Below are positions 58,330 through 64,000 of a stretch of 64,000 bases of DNA, piece by piece. The notes beneath the pieces were generated by a model, which ran no database searches, had not been told where the DNA came from, and saw only the letters and a list, made by a program, of their open reading frames with translations. The position numbers and the translations under genes are program-made. The first letter of the stretch is position 1, and each line of letters opens with the position of its first letter. Source of the DNA: Prochlorococcus sp. MIT 0701 (GTDB lineage Bacteria; Cyanobacteriota; Cyanobacteriia; PCC-6307; Cyanobiaceae); NCBI RefSeq assembly GCF_000760295.1, contig NZ_JNBA01000039.1, forward strand, positions 124,001 through 188,000, written 5' to 3'.

Positions 58330-58590
58330 CTACCCCTTACGGGTTCTATATATCAACACATTATCAGATTCAAGACCTAGAACGTCTCGACATTGATAGA
58401 CCTCTCGATAATCTCTTTTACTATACTTCCTGTCTTTATATTTCTTATAAAGTGAATGATTATAGGTCTCTATCTTATCTCTACAAACATTTATCTTGTG
58501 GTCCTTTACTGACGTTGGGATTTGAGTGACAATCAACACAACAAAGAGACCTATAAAGATTCCATCTCTTTTTGATACAGGTGAGTTCAT
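58330..58590 (-). CDS. Small hypothetical membrane protein
   Basis: An 86-residue - strand frame: MNSPVSKRDGIFIGLFVVLI with a hydrophobic stretch (about 10-26), then a basic tail rich in Lys, Tyr and Arg. A truncated copy of its start lies in the duplicated block at 57322-57408. It is divergent from the peptide gene at 58637 with a 46-bp gap holding TACAAT. Conservation of its first 20 residues across the duplication supports coding, but I do not recognise it. Confidence 0.55.
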   Translation of the reverse strand: MNSPVSKRDGIFIGLFVVLIVTQIPTSVKDHKINVCRDKIETYNHSLYKKYKDRKYSKRDYREVYQCRDVLGLESDNVLIYRTRKG

Positions 58591-58612
58591 TACTTCCAGA
58601 GGGTTCTATCAT

Positions 58613-58618
58613 TACAAT
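58613..58618 (+). promoter_or_regulatory. TACAAT -10-like box before peptide gene 4
   Basis: The second copy of the CATTACAATACCTAGTA element, 18 bases before the ATG at 58637, as in the copy at 57432. The flanking sequence of about 100 bp upstream is alike in both copies, including the divergent small membrane ORF start. Confidence 0.55.
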
Positions 58619-58636
58619 ACCTAGTATAAACAACTA

Positions 58637-58858
58637 ATGGCTGAACCCAACGAAGACATCAACGAAGAACTCTCAACAGATGAATTGAAGAGTGTGAGTG
58701 GTGGAGTCTCAGGTGTAGGTGTTGAGATCCCAAGAGTAGCTAACAGACAAAAGAAAGGTAGGAATCCTAATGACCCAACAAGTTCTGGTTCTGGGATGAC
58801 ACTAAAAGATTGGAAGAAGAGAAATATAGGAATTGAAATTGGGGAATCAGTGTTTTGA
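58637..58858 (+). CDS. Double-glycine peptide precursor 4
   Basis: A 73-residue peptide with leader ending NEELSTDELKSVSGG and a core beginning VSGVGVEIPRV, then NRQKKGRNPNDP, SGSGMTLKDW and a tail KRNIGIEIGESVF. The core is basic and contains no cysteine. Its first 38 core residues share 31 identical positions with those of the gene at 58900-59145. It is preceded by the duplicated TACAAT block. Export and action are unknown. Confidence 0.8.
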   Translation: MAEPNEDINEELSTDELKSVSGGVSGVGVEIPRVANRQKKGRNPNDPTSSGSGMTLKDWKKRNIGIEIGESVF

Positions 58859-58899
58859 ACGACATTGTAATCAGGTAATCCATTAACTTCTCCCTAACC

Positions 58900-59145
58900 A
58901 TGACTGAAGCCAACGAGACCAACAAAACAAACGAAGACCTCAATGAGGAACTATCAAGTGATGAGTTGAAGAGTTTTAGTGGTGGAGTATCTGGTGCGGG
59001 AATTGAGATTCCAAGAGTAACTAACAGACAAAAGAAAGGTAGGAATCCTAATGACCCAAAAGGTTCTGGTTCTGGGATGTCACTCAAAGATTGGGAGAAG
59101 TCAAGTGATGGAACAGTTTCTGGTGGGGAACGTTGGATGACTTGA
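58900..59145 (+). CDS. Double-glycine peptide precursor 5
   Basis: An 81-residue peptide: a longer, acidic leader (MTEANETNKTNEDLNEELS, then SDELKSFSGG) and a core beginning VSGAGIEIPRV with NRQKKGRNPNDP and SGSGMSLKDW, a sister of peptide 4. No cysteine. The core ends DGTVSGGERWMT. The paired cores show that the locus has duplicated, with small changes (V/A, V/I, A/T, T/K, S/G, T/S, K/E). Confidence 0.8.
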   Translation: MTEANETNKTNEDLNEELSSDELKSFSGGVSGAGIEIPRVTNRQKKGRNPNDPKGSGSGMSLKDWEKSSDGTVSGGERWMT

Positions 59146-59174
59146 TTTTTCTTTCATTCAGTTTCTAAACCACT

Positions 59175-59369
59175 ATGACTAATCCAAAAGATAACGAGAA
59201 CGAGGAACTCTCAACCGATGAGTTGAAGGGTGTAAGTGGAGGTTTCCCTGGACCTGTGTCCCAGAAAGGTCCACATGGTGAAGACAGACTTAACCCTCGA
59301 GGGTTAGGTGGTGGGAATGTCCTGACCCTCCCTCCAGACACCGAAGGAGGAGAACCTATAACTACTTGA
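59175..59369 (+). CDS. Double-glycine peptide precursor 6
   Basis: A 64-residue peptide: leader MTNPKDNENEELSTDELKGV ending SGG, then a core with FPGPVSQKGPHGEDR, LNPRGLGGG and NVLTLPPDTEGG, rich in Gly and Pro with no cysteine. A leaderless copy of the second half of the core lies at 58121-58201. The ends of the array are followed by hairpins at 59404 and 59494. Confidence 0.8.
   Translation: MTNPKDNENEELSTDELKGVSGGFPGPVSQKGPHGEDRLNPRGLGGGNVLTLPPDTEGGEPITT
59291..59306. repeat. 16-bp perfect palindrome in core, two copies
   Basis: TAACCCTCGAGGGTTA is an exact 16-bp palindrome located in the coding region of the core of peptide 6. The same palindrome occurs at 58138-58153 in the detached core fragment. 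It may simply be a consequence of the duplication, or act as a protein-binding or recombination site. Confidence 0.7.
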
Positions 59370-59403
59370 GTCGGAAACACTACGTTCTTCACCTGTTTTA
59401 AGA

Positions 59404-59439
59404 CCAGGAAGGGGGTTGAAAGACTCCCTTCCGTCCTGG
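59404..59439 (+). terminator. Hairpin after the peptide cluster
   Basis: CCAGGA pairs with TCCTGG (outer stem) around GGAAGGGGG and CTCCCTTCC, giving a long, mostly paired hairpin just past the last peptide gene. No T-run follows immediately. A second, more classical hairpin lies at 59494. Confidence 0.5.
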
Positions 59440-59493
59440 ACTAGCTTCGACATGTTTCAACGTCCTACAACTGACGAGATCTAGTTCTCATCC

Positions 59494-59516
59494 GGCGCTC
59501 CTACGGGTGCCCTTTT
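59494..59516 (+). terminator. Terminator-like hairpin with T-run
   Basis: GGCGCTC, loop CTAC, GGGTGCC (with two G-U pairs) is followed by CTTTT: a rho-independent-like terminator on the + strand that would close transcription of the peptide array before the convergent DMT permease gene. Confidence 0.6.
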
Positions 59517-59589
59517 AAGGATTTTTTACAGAAATTACCATACGATCATTTACAACTCGATCAACAAGATTGAGGTCGCAATCTTTTTT

Positions 59590-60504
59590 TCATGTTGATT
59601 GCTTTTGGATATTGTCTTGTCTGCTGCTGAAGCTGATGAGTGTTGCTCCTAGTACCATCAGAGCTCCAAGTACGAACCAGCCATCAACGGGTTCAGCAAA
59701 CAGCAGTACACCCCAGAGAGTTGCGAACAAAACTTGGAAATAGCCAATTGAACCTGCTGTGGCTGCTGGCAAAAGAGTTAATCCCTCGGTAATCCAGATT
59801 TGACCAAGTTGGGTAAATAGGCCGATACCCAGTATCCAGAGCCAATCGATTCCAAGTGGCAAGACTCCCTGATTCCCGAGGAAGAGCAGGGCTATTGGTA
59901 TTGATGTCAATGGAAAGTAGAAAACGATCACGAGTTGATGTTCCTGTTTGGAAAGCTCACGTACGCAGACGTAGGCCAGAGCTGTAAATAGAGCACCTGA
60001 AAGTGCAATGAAGACGGATAAAGGGGAGTAACCGGTGAAGCTTGTGCCAAGCCATTCTGGTTTTAAAACCAGGGAGATCCCCAACCAACCGAGAATTACT
60101 GCTATGCCAATAAGACGATGGATTCTTTCTCTTAAAAATATCCATGCCGCTAACGCAATAAATGTTGGATAGGTGTATTGCAGAACAGTTGCGGTAGCAA
60201 GGGGTAAGGACGCCAGGGCGTCAAATACACAGAACAATGCCGCTGTGCCCAGTAGCCCGCGCAATAACAGCAACCTTTTACGGTGTCCCCAGGGGGAAAC
60301 CCCAACCCGACTGAGCATGAAACGAGTAATTGCCAGGCTGATCAGAGATCTTGCGAACAAAATTTCTGCGACAGGTAAACGACCACCAAGGTGTTTGACG
60401 CAAACGGTCATCAAGCTGAAGGCCAAAGCGGCGAGCAGGAGTGATTTGAACCCACGCCATTGGCTGTTTGTCTGCAGTTGTTTGTTGCCCTGCATTGACA
60501 TCAT
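59590..60504 (-). CDS. DMT/EamA family permease
   Basis: A 304-residue membrane protein with about ten hydrophobic segments in two EamA repeats. Typical patches are VCVKHLGGRLPVAEILFARS, ALFCVFDALASLPLATATVL and LGLTLLPAATAGS-like segment (EGLTLLPAATAGSIGYFQ). Such permeases export or import small metabolites (RhtA/RarD-like). The substrate is unknown. It is convergent with the peptide array, whose hairpins separate them. Confidence 0.88.
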   Translation of the reverse strand: MMSMQGNKQLQTNSQWRGFKSLLLAALAFSLMTVCVKHLGGRLPVAEILFARSLISLAITRFMLSRVGVSPWGHRKRLLLLRGLLGTAALFCVFDALASLPLATATVLQYTYPTFIALAAWIFLRERIHRLIGIAVILGWLGISLVLKPEWLGTSFTGYSPLSVFIALSGALFTALAYVCVRELSKQEHQLVIVFYFPLTSIPIALLFLGNQGVLPLGIDWLWILGIGLFTQLGQIWITEGLTLLPAATAGSIGYFQVLFATLWGVLLFAEPVDGWFVLGALMVLGATLISFSSRQDNIQKQST

Positions 60505-60711
60505 TCATCTCATCCGCAGAACTGAGGCAATGGCATAGTCAACAACACAAGAGAAGAGGCCATCCCTGAAAGCCTTTGCAGCAAGGAAAAACCAGCAACA
60601 GGATTGAGATCGCCATGACGTTCCAAATTGGTGATAGCAAGTCGCGTTGCTTTACGAGAAGCAACCCACTCTCCTAATTCTTTTTAAATTGCCCGACTGT
60701 AGAAATCTCTA

Positions 60712-61539
60712 ATGGATTCAAAAGCCGTGAAACTTTTCTCCTTTGGTGTTGCAGCAGCATTGGCTTCCTTTGTGTTTGTTCCAGTAGCCGCCTGGGCTGG
60801 CCCAACGGTTTCTGTGCCTGACTTTAAAAACCAGGTGGGAAGGTTGTCTTGGTGGAGCCCGCGTGTGAGCCGTCAGCTCGCGGATGCTCTCTCCAATGAA
60901 TTAGCCCTTGCTGGTGGACTAACAGTGGTGGAACGGCAGAATCTCAAGGCCGTCCTCTCTGAGCAAGAGCTTGCCGAGTTGGGGATTGTGCGAAACGACG
61001 GAGACGCTGCACGTAGCCGTCAAATGCGTGGCGCCCGCTATTTGATTATGGGGCGTGTGAGTGGCTACGAGGATGGGGTTGAAACAAAGCAATCCGGAAG
61101 TGGGATGCGCTTCATGGGTTTTGGAGGCTCGAAGACTGTTTCGGAATCCAAGGCTTATGTTTCCATCGACCTACGGGTGGTGGATTCCTCCACTGGAGAG
61201 GTTGTCGGTGCGCGAACAGTAGAGGGGCGTGCGACCAGCACAGCTAAGCAAAAAGGATCCGGCGGATCTTTGGCTCCCTTGGCTGGGCTTGTAGGAGGTG
61301 CAACCGGTGCAAGAGGGGCAGGGGCCTATGGCCTTGCGGCTGCAGGCACTTTTAGTTATGAAGAATCATCCAGCGAAAGTAATCGCACTCCCGCATCAAA
61401 AGCCATTCGCGCAGCTCTGATTGATGGTGCTGATTATGTGAATTGCCTATTGGTGATTCGTGATGGCTGTTTAGCGTCTTATCAGCAGCAGGAAAGAATT
61501 CGTCGCTCTAATACACGTGATGTGCTGCAACTCGATTGA
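60712..61539 (+). CDS. CsgG/HfaB-like outer-membrane secretion protein
   Basis: A 275-residue protein with a signal peptide (about residues 10-29 ending AAWAG) and a CsgG-like domain: VSVPDFKNQVGR, NELALAGGLTVVERQNLKAVLSE in two parts, GARYLIMGRVSGYED and SIDLRVVDSSTGEVV. The lipobox cysteine of CsgG is absent, so anchoring differs. CsgG forms curli secretion pores in E. coli; here no curli genes are near and its role is unknown. Confidence 0.8.
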   Translation: MDSKAVKLFSFGVAAALASFVFVPVAAWAGPTVSVPDFKNQVGRLSWWSPRVSRQLADALSNELALAGGLTVVERQNLKAVLSEQELAELGIVRNDGDAARSRQMRGARYLIMGRVSGYEDGVETKQSGSGMRFMGFGGSKTVSESKAYVSIDLRVVDSSTGEVVGARTVEGRATSTAKQKGSGGSLAPLAGLVGGATGARGAGAYGLAAAGTFSYEESSSESNRTPASKAIRAALIDGADYVNCLLVIRDGCLASYQQQERIRRSNTRDVLQLD

Positions 61540-61724
61540 TATCGATCAAAGTTTTGTCATTTGGCGTCAGGCTCTGATTGCGTCGTTTGCGTTCCCAATA
61601 CAGAAAGGACGATTTTGAAAAGATCTTGAGCTCTTATTGATCTAGGCCTTGCTTGTCGTATGGATTAATTTTCTGATCATGTTGTCTTCTCGACCACTCG
61701 CGGCGCAACCAGCAAAATAAGGTC

Positions 61725-63779
61725 ATGCCCGTCCCCCGTCTTCACCCGCGCACGATCGAGGCCGTCAAGGAGCGTGCCGACATTGTTGATGTCGTCGGCG
61801 AACATGTGGTTCTAAAGAAAAAGGGCCGTGAATTCGTAGGGATCTGTCCGTTCCATGACGACAGCAAACCATCGATGACGGTCTCGCCAGCGAAGCAGTT
61901 TTATTACTGCTTTTCTTGTGGAGCTGGTGGAAACTCGATCAAGTTCCTGATGGAGTTTCAGCGCCAGAGTTTTGGTGATGTAGTGCTGGAGCTTGCTCGC
62001 AAGTATCAACTTCCTGTTGAGACAGTCGAGGGGCCCCAGCAGGAACGATTACGTCAGCAGCTCTCTCGTCGAGACAAGCTTCATCGTGCGCTTGCATTGG
62101 CGGCCGGTTGGTTTCGTGGCCAGCTGCGTACGCCAGTTGGCGCAACTGCGCTGAATTACCTCACTGAGAAGCGGGGCCTTAGTGAAGTCACCCTGGAATC
62201 CTTCGAGCTTGGCTATGCCCCTGAGCAATGGGATGGTTTGCTCAAGCACCTCCAGCAGGTGGAAGGTTTATCTGCTGAATTACTGGAAGCCGCTGGGCTT
62301 GTTGTGGCGCGCAAGGGGGGAGGAGGTTTTTACGATCGCTTTCGTCATCGTGTGATGGTGCCGATCCGCGACCGCCAGGGACGGGTGATTGGTTTCGGCG
62401 GACGCAGTCTTGATGGCTCAGAGCCGAAGTACCTCAACTCTCCTGAGACAGACGTGTTCGAGAAAGGCAAGCATTTGTTTGGACTGGATCGGGCGGCGAA
62501 TGCCATCCGTAAGGATGACCGGGCTGTGGTAGTCGAAGGATATTTCGATGTCATTGCATTGCATGCCGCAGGTGTCACCAATTCAGTGGCCTCCTTAGGC
62601 ACTGCTTTGAGTAGTCAGCAGATCACCCAGATCTGCCGTTGCAGCGAAGGGAAACGGATCGTGCTTAATTTCGATGCTGATGGAGCCGGTGTGCGTGCTG
62701 CGAACCGGGCCATTGGCGAAGTTGAGCAACTGGCTCTGCAGGGCCAGTTGGAATTACGAGTGCTTCATTTGCCTTCTGGCAAAGACCCCGATGAGTTTCT
62801 CAAAGATCATGGTGCTGGCGATTACAGGGCTCTATTAGATCAGTCCCCTCTTTGGCTTGATTGGCAGATTCAACAGGTGTTGGAGGGCCGTGATTTAAGT
62901 CAAGCGGATCAGTTTCAGCAGGCAGTGACTGGCCTGGTTGCATTGCTCGGCAAGTTGCCCCAGTCGGCCGTACGGACCCACTACCTGCAACAGGTTGCCG
63001 AACGCTTGAGCGGTGGGCAGGGCCGTTTGGCCTTGCAGTTGGAGGAAGATCTGCGCCAGCAAGTGAAAGGGCAGCGCTGGCATGGCCGCTCTAGTCGCCA
63101 TGAGCAACCTGGCGAGGCCAGTCAACGGGAGCGCAGCGAGGCGGAAATCCTGAGGTTATATCTCCATTGCTCAAATCATCGGGCTGCGATTCGCAGGGAG
63201 TTGCGACAGCGAGAGCTGGAGGATTTTGCCTTGCAACATCACCGTTTGCTTTGGGCGGCGATCACTGATTTGGAGGAAACCAATCTTGGTGCAGGACGTT
63301 TGGAGGCAATCAGTCGAGGAACTGACTCTGGTCATGATTTGGAGGATATTGAGTTACCACGTCTGCTTACCGATCAGTTGCTCCTGGATAACAGTGCTCT
63401 AGTCGCACGTCTTACCCCTTTGTTAGAGCCTGGCGAGGTTCATTTGGCTGCTATGGCTAAGCCACTGCTTCAGCTCCGGGGCACAGCAGCGGCTCTAGAA
63501 CGCCAGAAATGCCTCAAGCGTTGTCGTCATCTTCTTGAGGCCTGGGGTGGTCAGCGCCTTGAAACCCTTGAGCGTTGTATTGCTGTATTGATTGAAGAAG
63601 AGCGACAGCAACCTACTGAATCGGTAGATATGGAAATGCGTATCGAAGCGATGTTCGAGGAGCTCAACAGCGATGCGTTGCGTTTCCAGGAGCTTTATTA
63701 CAGCGAACGCAAACACATTGGTCACTTAGATCAGCAGCGTTGTGGTGGCTTCTCAGGCCAGGATGTCATTCCGGCTTAG
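61725..63779 (+). CDS. dnaG: DNA primase
   Basis: A 684-residue primase that makes RNA primers for replication. The zinc-binding domain has C41, H44, C62 and C65 (CPFHDDSKPS and YCFSCGAGG). The catalytic TOPRIM fold has E271 in VEGYFDVIALH and the LNFDADGAGVRAAN acidic motif. A C-terminal helicase-binding domain follows (about 470-684). Length and motifs are normal for the cyanobacterial enzyme. Confidence 0.96.
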   Translation: MPVPRLHPRTIEAVKERADIVDVVGEHVVLKKKGREFVGICPFHDDSKPSMTVSPAKQFYYCFSCGAGGNSIKFLMEFQRQSFGDVVLELARKYQLPVETVEGPQQERLRQQLSRRDKLHRALALAAGWFRGQLRTPVGATALNYLTEKRGLSEVTLESFELGYAPEQWDGLLKHLQQVEGLSAELLEAAGLVVARKGGGGFYDRFRHRVMVPIRDRQGRVIGFGGRSLDGSEPKYLNSPETDVFEKGKHLFGLDRAANAIRKDDRAVVVEGYFDVIALHAAGVTNSVASLGTALSSQQITQICRCSEGKRIVLNFDADGAGVRAANRAIGEVEQLALQGQLELRVLHLPSGKDPDEFLKDHGAGDYRALLDQSPLWLDWQIQQVLEGRDLSQADQFQQAVTGLVALLGKLPQSAVRTHYLQQVAERLSGGQGRLALQLEEDLRQQVKGQRWHGRSSRHEQPGEASQRERSEAEILRLYLHCSNHRAAIRRELRQRELEDFALQHHRLLWAAITDLEETNLGAGRLEAISRGTDSGHDLEDIELPRLLTDQLLLDNSALVARLTPLLEPGEVHLAAMAKPLLQLRGTAAALERQKCLKRCRHLLEAWGGQRLETLERCIAVLIEEERQQPTESVDMEMRIEAMFEELNSDALRFQELYYSERKHIGHLDQQRCGGFSGQDVIPA

Positions 63780-63780
63780 G

Positions 63781-63990
63781 TCATCAGTCTGTTGATGCGC
63801 TTCACAAGCCAATCGGCGATATCCAAGAAACTTGTTGTCGTGATTGACCATCACGATTCCTGCTTGCATCTTCTCGCCCCATCTTGTCTAGCTTTTTAAT
63901 GCAGCGCTCATCGAGGCTTGATCGTCTACGTTTCAGCCCATTAGCAACAGCTCCGGAGCTCACCTAATCCTTTGTAGAGCTGTCAGATAA
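63781..63990 (-). pseudogene. Remnant of a DevA-like ABC ATPase
   Basis: On the - strand, frame-shifted pieces read LTALQRI, APELLLMG with a stop, SSLDERCIKKLDKM, MQAGIVMVNHDNKF and LDIADWLVKRINRLMT. They match, in order, the end of the signature region, Walker B, D-loop, switch histidine (VNHD) and tail of DevA-type exporter ATPases. At least two shifts and one stop break it, so it is non-functional. It may continue past the window edge. Confidence 0.7.
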
Positions 63991-64000
63991 GGCATCAAGT

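Noticed and set aside
57456..59369. The small peptides as prochlorosin (lanthipeptide) precursors
   Set aside because: They lack the Nif11-like leader domain and the core Ser/Thr plus multiple Cys combination; only one core has a single Cys, and no LanM gene is in the window. Only the GG leader end is shared.
1..64000. tRNA, rRNA, insertion sequence or integrase genes
   Set aside because: No T-loop/anticodon patterns, terminal inverted repeats with a transposase frame, or integrase motifs were seen on either strand by eye.

Overview
The window comes from a marine picocyanobacterium, most likely a low-light (LL-IV type) Prochlorococcus or a close Synechococcus relative. Supporting genes are psaK and petN (photosystem I and cytochrome b6f subunits), a PAM68-like photosystem II assembly factor, Thf1/Psb29, a YggT/Ycf19 protein, a Ycf49-like DUF2499 + DUF3593 pair and a small DUF1816 protein. 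Core genes are tightly packed, often with 4-bp ATGA/GTGA overlaps. The species call is inference from gene content, not from a database match.

Layout. 1-6.7 kb: ferredoxin, htpG, rpmB and a four-gene sugar/osmolyte ABC importer. 6.8-24.6 kb: core genes csaB, DUF2499/DUF3593, psaK, an FAD oxidoreductase, dxs, ilvA, scpB, YggT, MazG-like, pyk, a MacB-type permease, ftsH, clpP, thf1, petN with a tiny membrane ORF behind it, and clpS. 25.3-36.1 kb: DUF2103, purK, a lone MalF-type permease, aroB, a MidA-type methyltransferase, a TPM-domain protein, a secreted lambda-lysozyme-like (GH104) enzyme, a glycosyltransferase-like protein, a metallophosphoesterase with no canonical start codon, nadA and a lipase-like hydrolase.

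36.1-42.7 kb is a visibly AT-rich, gene-sparse accessory island. It holds an orphan ABC ATPase, a zinc-ribbon membrane peptide, a thioredoxin-like protein, a LuxR-type response regulator, an unrecognised protein with an HELTH zinc-peptidase-like motif, and the decayed ATPase end of an exporter that resembles bacteriocin/peptide exporters. Core genes resume at 42.7-56.6 kb: an MsbA-like exporter, trpD behind a strong terminator-like hairpin, carA, a STAS protein, Mini-RNase III, a SpoU methyltransferase with a repeat-rich Arg/Gly/Ser head, DUF1816, gatA, dnaE, PAM68, rpsO and ruvA.

The most striking region is 57.3-59.4 kb. It carries a tandem set of very small genes, several under 60 codons, for peptides with a short acidic leader ending in ELSxDELKxVSGG, followed by unrelated cores almost free of cysteine. 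The set includes two sister cores, one frameshifted member, one detached core fragment, a duplicated divergent promoter block and a 16-bp palindrome inside a duplicated core. The double-glycine leader ending is shared with bacteriocin and prochlorosin precursors, but the Nif11-type leader and the cysteines needed for lanthionines are absent. No modification enzyme or intact peptidase-containing exporter lies in the window. The window ends with a DMT permease, a CsgG-like protein, dnaG and a decayed DevA-like ABC ATPase remnant.
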